Of a stretch of 64,000 nt of DNA, positions 27,394-36,421 are shown piece by piece. How positions within the stretch are numbered: position 1 is the first letter of the stretch; each line of letters begins with the position of its first letter. The stretch lies in the NCBI GenBank assembly GCA_947169115.1, contig CAMVOK010000001.1, forward strand, positions 186,001 through 250,000. The letters are read 5' to 3'. The position numbers and the translations under genes were made by a program. The stretch is from an uncultured Prevotellaceae bacterium. Lineage in GTDB: Bacteria; Bacteroidota; Bacteroidia; Bacteroidales; Bacteroidaceae. Below the pieces are notes generated by a model that searched no databases, was not told where the DNA came from, and worked only from the letters and a program-made list of their open reading frames with translations.

Positions 27394-28896
27394 ATGAATA
27401 ATCAACCCTTATTGATTTACAACACACTCTCTCGTCAAAAGGAGTTGTTCCGTCCTTTGCATGAGGGCCGTGTGGGCATGTATGTTTGTGGCCCCACGGT
27501 CTATGGCGATGCCCATCTGGGCCATGCCCGTCCTGCTATTACCTTCGACCTCTTGTTCCGTTATCTCCTGCATTTAGGTTACAAGGTACGTTACGTCCGT
27601 AACATTACTGACGTTGGACATTTGGAACATGATGCAGATGAGGGTGAGGATAAGATTGCCAAGAAGGCCCGTCTTGAAGAACTGGAGCCCATGGAGGTTG
27701 CCCAGTACTATACCAATCGTTTCCACGAGGCTATGGCCGCGCTGAACTGTCTGCCTCCCAGCATTGAACCACATGCCACGGGACACATCATAGAACAGCA
27801 GCAATTGGTACAGCAGATTCTGGACAACGGCTATGCCTACGAGTCGAATGGCAGCATCTATTTCGATGTGGAGAAATATGACCATGACCATCGGTATGGA
27901 ATACTCAGTGGTCGGTCATTAGAGAACATTAAGGATGCAAGCCGTGAATTGGCTGGGGTGGGAGAGAAGCGCAACCAAGCCGACTTCGCCCTGTGGAAGA
28001 AAGCGCAGCCCGAGCATATCATGCGCTGGCCATCGCCTTGGAGCGACGGATTCCCAGGTTGGCATTGCGAATGCACGGCCATGGGACGTAAGTACTTGGG
28101 TGAGGAGTTCGACATCCACGGCGGTGGCATGGACCTCGTCTTCCCCCACCACGAGTGTGAGATAGCTCAGGCCGTGGCCAGCCAAGGACACCCGATGGTA
28201 CATTACTGGATGCATAATAACATGATTACCATCGGCGGACAGAAGATGGGCAAGTCGTATAACAACTTTATCACCCTGCCCGAGTTCTTTGCAGGAACTC
28301 ATGAGAAGTTGACTCAGGCCTACGCCCCCATGACCATTCGCTTCTTCATTCTTCAGGCACATTACCGCTCGACCGTTGACTTTGGAAACGAGGCTTTGCA
28401 GGCTGCTGAGAAAGGTTTGGCTCGATTGATGGATGGTTGGAAATTGCTCCAGCGTCTGCAAGACGGTCAGAAGACCAAAGGTGCTCCCCAAGTGGAAGTC
28501 CAGTATGTTGCAACCCTGTCACAACAATGCTACGATGCCATGAACGATGACCTCAACTCTCCACAGGTCATCAGTGCCTTGTTCGATGCTTGCCGTGTCA
28601 TAAACACCGTAAATGACAAGAAAGCAAGTATTACGTCTGAGGTGGCACAGGCTTTGCGTGAGTTATTCCATACTTTTGCCTTTGACATATTGGGACTCAC
28701 TGAGAACGCCGGTACCAGCAATAAAGCCCGTGAGGAAGCCTTCGGTCATGTTGTTGACATGCTTTTGGAGCAACGCAGTCAGGCTAAGGCTGAGAAAAAC
28801 TGGGCACTTTCGGATAAGATACGTGATGATCTTGCGGCTCTTGGTTTCGAGGTGAAAGATACCAAGGATGGTTACTCTTGGTCGTTGAATGTATAA
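27394..28896 (+). CDS. cysS: Cysteinyl-tRNA synthetase
   Basis: 500 aa; '[26 protein letters not shown]', '[12 protein letters not shown]'. Confidence 0.96.
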   Translation: MNNQPLLIYNTLSRQKELFRPLHEGRVGMYVCGPTVYGDAHLGHARPAITFDLLFRYLLHLGYKVRYVRNITDVGHLEHDADEGEDKIAKKARLEELEPMEVAQYYTNRFHEAMAALNCLPPSIEPHATGHIIEQQQLVQQILDNGYAYESNGSIYFDVEKYDHDHRYGILSGRSLENIKDASRELAGVGEKRNQADFALWKKAQPEHIMRWPSPWSDGFPGWHCECTAMGRKYLGEEFDIHGGGMDLVFPHHECEIAQAVASQGHPMVHYWMHNNMITIGGQKMGKSYNNFITLPEFFAGTHEKLTQAYAPMTIRFFILQAHYRSTVDFGNEALQAAEKGLARLMDGWKLLQRLQDGQKTKGAPQVEVQYVATLSQQCYDAMNDDLNSPQVISALFDACRVINTVNDKKASITSEVAQALRELFHTFAFDILGLTENAGTSNKAREEAFGHVVDMLLEQRSQAKAEKNWALSDKIRDDLAALGFEVKDTKDGYSWSLNV

Positions 28897-28907
28897 TCTA
28901 TATTTTT

Positions 28908-28953
28908 AAAAGCAGGCTACGGAATCGTTAAGGTTTCGTAGCCTGCTTTTTTT
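28908..28953. terminator. Bidirectional hairpin terminator, overlapping the 3' coding end of the convergent acyltransferase gene
   Basis: AAAAGCAGGCTACGgaa...ttTCGTAGCCTGCTTTTTTT. Confidence 0.8.
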
Positions 28954-29836
28954 GTACCCATTCTTCGTAGGTCCGTTTCCAGCGATTGTGGGTCCAGAGC
29001 CATAGTTCTGGGCATTCGCGGATTTGGGCCTCAAGTAGAGCTGCATAATAATTTGTTGCTTCAAATTCACCCAATTCATCGGCATTTATGCTTATCTTCT
29101 GAAGCTCGGCTCGGTAATATCCTCGTTTGGGACGGGTAACACGCACATAGTATAGTGCGGCATTCACTTGGCGTGCTATCTTTTCCGTGCCGATGAAAAA
29201 CGATGTTTTGTGGTTCAGGAAGTCTGTCCAGTGGTGCATGGCTTCCCATTTGGGACTTTGGTCTGCGATGAAACCGATAATCTCTTTTTGTCCTTCCTTT
29301 CTTGCCGTAAGTATCTGACGCAGGGTCAACTTCATGGGTATGCAGAGTCCCCCGAATTGTTGGCGCAGTTCTATGAAGAAACGGTCAACTTCTTTGTTGT
29401 AGAGAGGATGGTAGATTTGTGCTCCCTGCCATTCGTCATCGAGCCACAGAGGGAATGATGCCATCCATTCCCAATTTCCGTAATGGCCAAGATAGAAGAA
29501 TCCAAAAGGCTTCCCTTCTTTCCGTAACGTTTCTTCCATCTCAGGTATGCCAACAAACTCCACGCGTCGTTTAACTTCTTTGTGTGGCATGGTAACAAGT
29601 TTCAGCGTTTCTACGATGTAGTCACAGAAAAAGTGATAGAAACGCTTTTCTATACACTTGCGCTCATTCCTATTTTTCTCTGGGAAGCTCTCTGCCAATT
29701 GGCGTGCAACAAGGGGACGACGATAGCGTACGATGTGAAATACCAGTGGAAAGAGCAACCAGTCAGACAGGAAGTAGTGGACGCACAAGGGCATGTGCGA
29801 CAACATTCGAAGCAGGGCAAATAGAAACTTGTACAA
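28928..29836 (-). CDS. Lipid A biosynthesis acyltransferase (LpxL/HtrB-like)
   Basis: 302 aa; 'GFFYLGHYGNWEWMASFPLW', 'IGFIADQSPKWEAMHHWTDFLNHKTSFFIGTEKIARQ'. Confidence 0.88.
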   Translation of the reverse strand: MYKFLFALLRMLSHMPLCVHYFLSDWLLFPLVFHIVRYRRPLVARQLAESFPEKNRNERKCIEKRFYHFFCDYIVETLKLVTMPHKEVKRRVEFVGIPEMEETLRKEGKPFGFFYLGHYGNWEWMASFPLWLDDEWQGAQIYHPLYNKEVDRFFIELRQQFGGLCIPMKLTLRQILTARKEGQKEIIGFIADQSPKWEAMHHWTDFLNHKTSFFIGTEKIARQVNAALYYVRVTRPKRGYYRAELQKISINADELGEFEATNYYAALLEAQIRECPELWLWTHNRWKRTYEEWVQKKQATKP

Positions 29837-29846
29837 TAGTTTGAAG

Positions 29847-31586
29847 TTAATGGGTTGAAATCTGCGAATAGGAAGTGTGGAGTATGGAAAGTGCTTTCTT
29901 CAGCCTTGTCGAATCAACCTTCTCACCTATGGGTATGACCTTGCGTGCGGTCAGGTCGTACATGGTTTCGCCACCTTCGTCTTTATAGAACAATCCTGCG
30001 GGATAGTTGCAATAGACAAATGGCTTGTAGTCGGGCGCGAGCACGTTTCTGCTCCATCGGTAATCGTCATGCGGAAGCCCCATTTGTGCCAGTAGTGTGG
30101 CGGCAATATCGCTCTGGTTCATTAGTATAGAAATGTGTCGTGCCTCTTTCACGGCACCGCCAATCCAAAGCATTGGGCTATGGAAGAACTCACTTGTGTC
30201 ATAAGTCTGCTCGTAGAGGAATCCGTGGTCGGGGATGATGATGACCAACAGGTTCTTCCAGACGGGCAAGGTTTTCAGACTATCCACGAGGTCACCCAGG
30301 CATTGGTCTGTGTAGGCAAAGGCGTTCAGCTTCTTGTCCTCCAGCCTGTGGTAAGGTACATTCCATGGTTCGTGGCTCGAAAGGGTTTGCCATACCATCA
30401 TCCATCGTGCCGTGGTATCTATCTCGGCAATGGTTCTGTACATTTTCATGGCCGATGTGCCGTCGTTGGCTCCCCAACTACTATTTAGTTCCTCGGTACT
30501 GAAGTAGGAATCGTCCATTAGGGCTTCGAAGCCCATGTCGGCCAGATATTGGTATTTACCCATATTTGTCATGGCTCCACCGTACATATAGCCAGTTTGG
30601 TAACCCGCAGCTTGGAAACTCTTGGGTAGTGAAGACAGGTTTTCATGCATGTGTGCCTCCTTCATTGGGCTTATGGAGGGGTAGGATATCCATCCAGAGT
30701 AAGTGCATACTGTACCTCGGTCGGTGCGGAACGAGTTGCTGTAGTAGTTGTCCCAGAAAATACCCTCTGGGATGAGTCGTGATAGATTGGGGGCTACATC
30801 AGGAATACCTCCCAGTTCTTTCACGAACTTGCCACCGAAACTTTCCATCATGACGAAGAGCACGTTGGGGCGTTGAGTGGTGAGCAGGGTGTCTGTGATT
30901 TCGTTGCTTGTCTTGTAGACGGTAACAGCTTTGATGCTATCCTCGTTGACTTTGGTATATCTGTGTTCATCGAAGAATGATGCCACAAAGCGGAATGTTG
31001 GGTTTGTAGCAGCGTGACTTAAAAAGAGTGGACCACGGAGATAACAAGAGCCAACACGGATGGGCACGATAGCTAAGAGAAGAACAATTAGTCCCATAAT
31101 GAGTGGTTGCTTCTCGTTAAAGCGTTTGGGCGTGAGCCAGATTGCTGGTACGCTTGCCATTAGTATGAATACGATGACGGCCACTACACGGGTAGCCAGG
31201 AAACCGATGCTGACACTATTGGTCGTACCTTCAGGCGAAGCGGCATAACTAAGATGTACGGCACAGAGTTTGAACTCCCAAAACTCATACATGACGATGT
31301 CGGCCATGGTTGTGGCTGCCATTACGAAGGCCATTAGGCAGAAATAGGGCACCAGAATCCATCGTATGCCTCGTCGCATAAATAATACACATAAGGCAGG
31401 GATGGCCAGTAGCAAGGCCGATGTGTGAAGGTCGAGCAGTAAGCCATGCAATGCAATATTCAGGAACTGGCCGAATGTCACCGTCTGAATATCTTGATTA
31501 TAGATGATGAAGGCTATTTTGCCTATGAGGAATATGCCCGTCAGTAGCAATAGCAAAGCTAATAGATATTTCTCTCTGTTTTTCAT
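29847..31586 (-). CDS. LTA synthase family sulfatase-like membrane protein
   Basis: 579 aa; N-terminal TMs; 'PNVLFVMMESFGGKFVKELGG', 'NYYSNSFRTDRGTVCTYSG', 'LLVIIIPDHGF'. Confidence 0.88.
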   Translation of the reverse strand: MKNREKYLLALLLLLTGIFLIGKIAFIIYNQDIQTVTFGQFLNIALHGLLLDLHTSALLLAIPALCVLFMRRGIRWILVPYFCLMAFVMAATTMADIVMYEFWEFKLCAVHLSYAASPEGTTNSVSIGFLATRVVAVIVFILMASVPAIWLTPKRFNEKQPLIMGLIVLLLAIVPIRVGSCYLRGPLFLSHAATNPTFRFVASFFDEHRYTKVNEDSIKAVTVYKTSNEITDTLLTTQRPNVLFVMMESFGGKFVKELGGIPDVAPNLSRLIPEGIFWDNYYSNSFRTDRGTVCTYSGWISYPSISPMKEAHMHENLSSLPKSFQAAGYQTGYMYGGAMTNMGKYQYLADMGFEALMDDSYFSTEELNSSWGANDGTSAMKMYRTIAEIDTTARWMMVWQTLSSHEPWNVPYHRLEDKKLNAFAYTDQCLGDLVDSLKTLPVWKNLLVIIIPDHGFLYEQTYDTSEFFHSPMLWIGGAVKEARHISILMNQSDIAATLLAQMGLPHDDYRWSRNVLAPDYKPFVYCNYPAGLFYKDEGGETMYDLTARKVIPIGEKVDSTRLKKALSILHTSYSQISTH

Positions 31587-31607
31587 AATCCCTAAATATC
31601 TAATTCT

Positions 31608-32042
31608 TTATTTCTTTCTTCCAAAATCGGCTGGTACTTCTCCCCATTCGCTTGTTTCCCATTTCAGTACTGGTGCGTGTAGTGGATTCTCGCGTAGCCA
31701 TTTCTCTGCCCTTTGGATGAGGTCGTAGGCTTGTTCCGTTTTCTCGTTTCGTTCCAGTTTCGTTTTACACTTACGGTTCTTTACCCATAAGATGGCATTG
31801 TACGAATCGCTGTAAACCTTCATTGACCAGCCTTTCTGCTTGATGAGAGCCAACGCGTGGACGATGGCCAAAAACTCGCCGATATTGTTCGTGCCCTGTA
31901 TTGGTCCATAGTGAAACAGGCGTTGTTCGTTACCTAAGTACACCCCCTGATATTCCATGGGGCCAGGGTTTCCGCTACAACCTGCATCCACTGCTATGGC
32001 ATTGAAATCGACTGTTCCTTCCAGCCTCTCGTAATCCAGCAT
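31608..32042 (-). CDS. Ribonuclease H-like protein
   Basis: 144 aa; 'AIAVDAGCSGNPGPMEYQGV', 'TNNIGEFLAIVHAL', 'VYSDSYNAILWVKNRKCKTKL'. Confidence 0.85.
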   Translation of the reverse strand: MLDYERLEGTVDFNAIAVDAGCSGNPGPMEYQGVYLGNEQRLFHYGPIQGTNNIGEFLAIVHALALIKQKGWSMKVYSDSYNAILWVKNRKCKTKLERNEKTEQAYDLIQRAEKWLRENPLHAPVLKWETSEWGEVPADFGRKK

Positions 32043-32050
32043 TCTTGCGT

Positions 32051-32080
32051 CTTAACTCTTAACTCTTAATTCTTAACTTT
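32051..32080 (+). repeat. Heptameric tandem array (CTTAACT)
   Basis: CTTAACT CTTAACT CTTAATT CTTAACT between argS and the RNase H gene. Confidence 0.85.
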
Positions 32081-32083
32081 TAT

Positions 32084-33883
32084 TTACATGCGTTCCGGCA
32101 CCTCAATGCCCAACAGAGCAAGTCCATTGCGCACCACTTTGCTCACAGCCTCGGAGAGGGCCAGGCGTACCACCTGTTTTTCTTTGTCTTCTTCCTTCAG
32201 TACGCTGAAGTCGTGGTAGAACTGGTTGTACTCCTTCACCAGATCATAGCAGTAGTTGGCGATGCACGATGGGTTGTAGTCATTGCCTGCCTGACGCACC
32301 ACGGCAGCAAAGTCGTTGAGGTGTTGTATGAGGCTTATCTCCTTGTTGCTCAGTTCGGCAGTCGTTGGAAGTTCGGCAGGAACCTCTATGCCTTGAGCGG
32401 CAGCTTTTCTGAGTATGCTGCGTATGCGAGCGTAGGTATATTGGATGAAAGGTCCTGTGTTTCCGTTGAAGTCAATCGACTCTTCGGGATTGAAGAGCAT
32501 GTTCTTTCGGGCATCAACTTTCAGGATGAAGTATTTTAGAGCACCCATACCTACGATGCGGGCGATTTCCTGTGCTTCTGACTTTGTGATGTCCTCTAAT
32601 TTATTCACTTTGTCAGCACTCATTTGACTTGCATCCTCAATCATGGTCTGTATGAGGTCGTCGGCATCCACTACAGTCCCCTCGCGCGATTTCATTTTGC
32701 CGTTGGGAAGTTCCACCATACCGTAGGAGAAGTGTACGAGGTCTTTGCCCCACTTGAAGCCCAGTTTGTCAAGCAGGATACTCAAAACCTGGAAATGGTA
32801 GTTCTGCTCGTTGCCCACTACGTATATCATCTTGTCGATGGGGTAGTCTTGGAAACGCAGTTTTGCCGTGCCGATATCCTGTGTCATGTACACGCTTGTA
32901 CCGTCACTCCTGAGCAGCAGTTTCTCGTCCAGTCCCTCCTTGGTAAGGTCGGCCCATACGCTACCGTCTTCGCGGCGGTAGAAGAAACCTTTCTGCAGAC
33001 CTTCTTCCACTTTCTCCTTACCTTCCAGATAAGTGTCGCTTTCGTAGTATATTTTGTCAAAATTTACGCCCAGTGCCTTGTATGTCTCATCGAAACCGGC
33101 ATACACCCACTCGTTCATCTTGCGCCATAAAGCACGAACTTCGGCATCGCCCTGTTCCCACTTTACCAGCATTTCGTGAGCCTCCTTGATGAGTGGAGCC
33201 TCCTGCTTGGCCTGTTCCTCATCCATCCCCTTGGCCATCAGTTCTTTCACCTCCTCGCGGTAGTGTTTATCAAAAGCCACATAGTAGTCACCGATGAGGT
33301 GGTCCCCCTTCTTGCCGCTCGTTTCGGGTGTCTCTCCGTTGCCCCATTTCAGCCAGGCCAACATTGATTTACAGATGTGTATGCCACGGTCATTCACAAT
33401 GTTGGTCTTCACCACACGGTTACCATTAGCTTCCATCACCTGTGCCAGTGCCCAACCCAGCAGGTTGTTGCGGACATGTCCTAAGTGTAGGGGTTTGTTG
33501 GTGTTGGGACTGCTGTATTCTATCATCACCAGTGGACTCTTGTCTGTAACGGGCTGGAAGCCGAACCGCTCCTGGCCGTTTATCTCTTGCAACAAGAGAA
33601 TCCACTGTGCCGGAGCAATGACCAGGTTGAGGAATCCTTTTACTACATTAAACCTTGCCACTACGTCGGGCACTGTCTTGGTGAGGTATTCCCCAATCTC
33701 CTGTGCCGTGTCTTCGGGTTTCTTCTTGCTCATTCTGAGGAAGGGGAACACCACAAGCGTTACGTTACCCTCAAATTCTGGGCGTGTCTCCTGTAGTTGT
33801 ATGCTCTCCTGTGCTACGTCCTGGCCATAAAGTTCCTTGATGGCGGTCGCCGTAGCCTGGGTTATCTTATTGGTTATTTCCAT
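32084..33883 (-). CDS. argS: Arginyl-tRNA synthetase
   Basis: 599 aa; 'EYSSPNTNKPLHLGHVRNNLLGWALAQVMEANGNRV', 'FSYGMVELPNGKMKSREGTVVDADDLI'. Confidence 0.96.
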   Translation of the reverse strand: MEITNKITQATATAIKELYGQDVAQESIQLQETRPEFEGNVTLVVFPFLRMSKKKPEDTAQEIGEYLTKTVPDVVARFNVVKGFLNLVIAPAQWILLLQEINGQERFGFQPVTDKSPLVMIEYSSPNTNKPLHLGHVRNNLLGWALAQVMEANGNRVVKTNIVNDRGIHICKSMLAWLKWGNGETPETSGKKGDHLIGDYYVAFDKHYREEVKELMAKGMDEEQAKQEAPLIKEAHEMLVKWEQGDAEVRALWRKMNEWVYAGFDETYKALGVNFDKIYYESDTYLEGKEKVEEGLQKGFFYRREDGSVWADLTKEGLDEKLLLRSDGTSVYMTQDIGTAKLRFQDYPIDKMIYVVGNEQNYHFQVLSILLDKLGFKWGKDLVHFSYGMVELPNGKMKSREGTVVDADDLIQTMIEDASQMSADKVNKLEDITKSEAQEIARIVGMGALKYFILKVDARKNMLFNPEESIDFNGNTGPFIQYTYARIRSILRKAAAQGIEVPAELPTTAELSNKEISLIQHLNDFAAVVRQAGNDYNPSCIANYCYDLVKEYNQFYHDFSVLKEEDKEKQVVRLALSEAVSKVVRNGLALLGIEVPERM

Positions 33884-34088
33884 AATCCTACCTTATTATA
33901 TTTATATAACTTTGTTTCGTGGGCGCAAAGATAGTGCAAATCGAGCGAAAAAACAAACTTTGTTTGGTTTTTCCAAGATGCCGCCTATCTTGGGTCGTAA
34001 GCCAGCGTGTGTGCAGATTGTTGGCCTATTCCGAACAATTAGTGTTTTTGGGGAATAGAAAACTCTTGTGTGGTTTTTGTTAAAATAT

Positions 34089-34346
34089 ATGACTATCCGC
34101 AATCGTACCACCAAAGCCCAAAGGGCTGACAAGAATACAGGCAGGGGTAAAACCCCTGCAAAAAAGAGCAATAACGTTAGCCCTGTAATCGGACGCGTAG
34201 CTACGTTTGCTGTGCAAGAAGGGGCGACAGACTATTCTGTCACCCCTTTGGGGTTTACATTCTGTGTGTATCTCAGCAGGGGCTTCACCCCTGCCTGTAA
34301 TCTGCGACCCTTTCAGGGTTTTGGTGGTACAATTGCGGATAACCAT
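34089..34346. mobile_element. MITE-like nested palindromic element
   Basis: Terminal inverted repeats ATGACTATCCGCAATCGTACCACCAAAGCCC / ATGGTTATCCGCAATTGTACCACCAAAACCC; internal mirrored GCAGGGGtaaaACCCCTGC and GCAGGGGcttcACCCCTGC, central GGGGCGACAGactattCTGTCACCCC; no plausible gene. Confidence 0.7.
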
Positions 34347-34421
34347 TTAAATTATGTCCATGCGAAACGGCGACCCCGATCTGTGATAGGAGCCGCCGTT
34401 ATGGTTATGGATTTGTTTCCG

Positions 34422-35366
34422 TTATTCTTTGTAGGTGAATTTACCACCAAATACACCACAAGATATATAATATTTATTACCGTTTATTTCTTGTTGTAAG
34501 TAATAAGAATAGGATCTCGATCCATCATTTGTATCGCCTGTGAATGTGACAGATATATGACTTCCGACGACTTTAACAGAGAATGTTAAGTTGTCTTTAG
34601 ACTTAGTCTTGCCGTTGTACCCCCAAGTCTCAACTCTGTTAGTAAATGCATAAATACTGTAATAGTAGTCTTTGATGTATTTATGATATAAATCAAACCG
34701 TTCGTCAGAAATCATATTCCCCTCATCGTCGTATGTGCCTGTAAATGTGACATCAAATGCTGAGTCTCCTAAATCTACGGATTTAGCGTCGGCATCTAAT
34801 GCAGATACGAAGTGGCCTGTATATGTAAATTTCCCATTGTTAAATGTTATGGTCTCGTATGAACCGCTGCTATAATTGTCTGTCCAAGTTCCCACAATTA
34901 GTTTTTTCCAACCAGGGTCATTTATTTTACTCCAGTCGAAATCCCATTTCTTTATCCATGTATCTGTTCGTGTTCCATACTTTACGCTTGACCATTCTGC
35001 AGAAAGCATGTCTGAGGTAATCAACTTAATTGTTAATGTATAACCGTCGGAGAATGCCAGAATTTTGTTTTCCGTGTCGTAGAACCAAGTTACACTATGC
35101 GAGTTACTGCTATCTTTGTCATACATGATACCTGTCCCATCACTGTATAGAAGAAATGAGTGGGCAATGTTCCCATTAAAATACCAGTAGCCCAGAAGTT
35201 CGCGGTTCTCAACTTTCTCTGTAGAGTTACCCATAGGCTCTTCGCTCCCGTTTTCATTGGGCGTTAGGCCTCCGTTGTCATCATCGTCTCCACAAGATGC
35301 GAGACAGACACTCATGCATACCACCATTACCATGGTTAGTATACTCCAAAATAAATTCTTTTTCAT
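34422..35366 (-). CDS. Lipoprotein of unknown function
   Basis: 314 aa; signal peptide and lipobox 'VCLASCGDDDD'; aromatic/Gly-rich beta-like body. Confidence 0.8.
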   Translation of the reverse strand: MKKNLFWSILTMVMVVCMSVCLASCGDDDDNGGLTPNENGSEEPMGNSTEKVENRELLGYWYFNGNIAHSFLLYSDGTGIMYDKDSSNSHSVTWFYDTENKILAFSDGYTLTIKLITSDMLSAEWSSVKYGTRTDTWIKKWDFDWSKINDPGWKKLIVGTWTDNYSSGSYETITFNNGKFTYTGHFVSALDADAKSVDLGDSAFDVTFTGTYDDEGNMISDERFDLYHKYIKDYYYSIYAFTNRVETWGYNGKTKSKDNLTFSVKVVGSHISVTFTGDTNDGSRSYSYYLQQEINGNKYYISCGVFGGKFTYKE

Positions 35367-35610
35367 ACGTTTAATTATTAAAAGGTTAGTGCAATATTGC
35401 CTTCTCCATGTTGCACTAACCCTTTATCACAAAGAATAGCGCAAACCTGCCATATCAGACTCAGGCCTACCACAGCCTCTATAACCTATGGGAAAGTCTA
35501 CGCTATATACGTACACTCCAATGGTTATAGAAATGCTCTGTTCTTCTTGCGAGGTGGTAGTTCGAGTCTGAATTTGAGCAAATTAATTTAATGTCAGTCC
35601 ACTGACAGAC
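35367..35610 (-). other. Structured 5' leader of the lipoprotein gene (candidate regulatory RNA or palindromic repeat)
   Basis: Hairpins TGTCAGT/ACTGACA (35592-35607), TCAGACTC..TACCAC..CTATAACC / GGTTATAG..GTGGTA..GAGTCTGA (35455-35571), GGTTAGTGCAA/TTGCACTAACC (35384-35421). Confidence 0.55.
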
Positions 35611-35614
35611 AAGG

Positions 35615-35647
35615 CAAAGTTAGGAATATTTTTTGGAATGGCCAAAA
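35615..35647 (-). promoter_or_regulatory. Bacteroidetes-type promoter (TTTTG-N20-TAACTTTG on minus strand)
   Basis: CAAAA at 35643-35647 and CAAAGTTA at 35615-35622 on the plus strand. Confidence 0.6.
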
Positions 35648-35740
35648 GGGGAGGGCTTTTTTATTTGGAAATAAGACATTTGTTATAAGATGAGATGTAT
35701 GACTTAAACATAACCTCGAATGAAAAGGAACAAAAATACG

Positions 35741-35820
35741 TTGATTATAGCAACCATCATTCTTTGATTGCAGCAACCGTTATGTGTTGATTGCTGCAAT
35801 CAATATATTTTGGTTGCTAC
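35741..35820. repeat. Phased repeat array TTGATTrYAGCAACC (three direct units at 23 bp) plus inverted GGTTGCTAC
   Basis: TTGATTATAGCAACC (35741), TTGATTGCAGCAACC (35764), TTGATTGCTGCAATCAA (35787), GGTTGCTAC (35812). Confidence 0.75.
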
Positions 35821-35831
35821 AAGCATTAAAA

Positions 35832-35877
35832 AGTGAGAGGGTAAGAGGTGGGAACGTGAGAGTGTGAGAGGGGGATA
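35832..35877 (+). repeat. Purine-rich short tandem array (GTGAGAG, 7/8-bp period)
   Basis: gtgagagggtaagaggtgggaacgtgagagtgtgagagggg. Confidence 0.6.
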
Positions 35878-35912
35878 AAAAAGGGATGTGCCAGATTGTT
35901 TTGGCACATCCC
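35876..35912 (-). terminator. Rho-independent terminator of the HU gene
   Basis: GGGATGTGCCA...TTGGCACATCCC, followed on the minus strand by TTTTTT. Confidence 0.8.
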
Positions 35913-35934
35913 CATGTTCTTGTTCTAAAGAAGC

Positions 35935-36207
35935 TTACTTAACAACAGCAGCGAGTTCAGAACCAATCTTAGCCTTAACCACCTTCTTAGCGGGGATGGT
36001 GATGGTAGCACCAGTAGCGGGGTTAACGCCCTTACGTGCTGCACGCTCTTCAACGGCGAGAGTGATGATGCCGGGAACCTGTACCTTGTCACCAGCTTTC
36101 AGTGTGTCCTTAACTGCGTCAACAGCTGCGTCAACAGCCTTCTTTGCGTCAACCTTGCTCAGGCCTGCGATTTCAGCAACCTTAGCAATCAATTCGGTTT
36201 TGTTCAT
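35935..36207 (-). CDS. HU family DNA-binding protein
   Basis: 90 aa; 'MNKTELIAKVAEIAGLSKVDAKKAVDA', 'ARKGVNPATGATITIPAKKVVKAKIG'. Confidence 0.96.
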   Translation of the reverse strand: MNKTELIAKVAEIAGLSKVDAKKAVDAAVDAVKDTLKAGDKVQVPGIITLAVEERAARKGVNPATGATITIPAKKVVKAKIGSELAAVVK

Positions 36208-36421
36208 AATGTTTTAAGATAATAAGTTAATAAATAGTGTGTTTAATAATACGTTTCTGCGTTTTGTATGAGCAAATTTAGGGAAAGTTCAATTAGATAC
36301 AAAGAAAAAAGCTAAAAAATTTATTAAAAAAGTGAAAATAATTATCATATTGTCTTCTTCCTGCCTTTTTTCGGAGGTTTTTATGTACTTTTGTACGTGA
36401 ATTTAAGATTATTATTGAATT

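Noticed and set aside
34089-34346. Insertion sequence with transposase
   Set aside because: Too short and no DDE or HUH motif in any frame.
34068-34499. 143-aa ORF over the palindromic element, and its minus counterpart
   Set aside because: Mirror-like translations of an inverted repeat; no start signals or family resemblance.
35545-35580. Possible tRNA T-arm (GTTCGAGTC) in the leader
   Set aside because: No acceptor stem, anticodon arm or D-arm could be assembled around it.
35594-35776. 60-aa minus ORF in the phased-repeat/promoter region
   Set aside because: Overlaps repeats and promoter; low-complexity translation.
35741-35820. CRISPR interpretation of the phased repeats
   Set aside because: Units of ~15 bp with 8-bp gaps, few copies and no cas genes; spacing does not fit repeat-spacer architecture.
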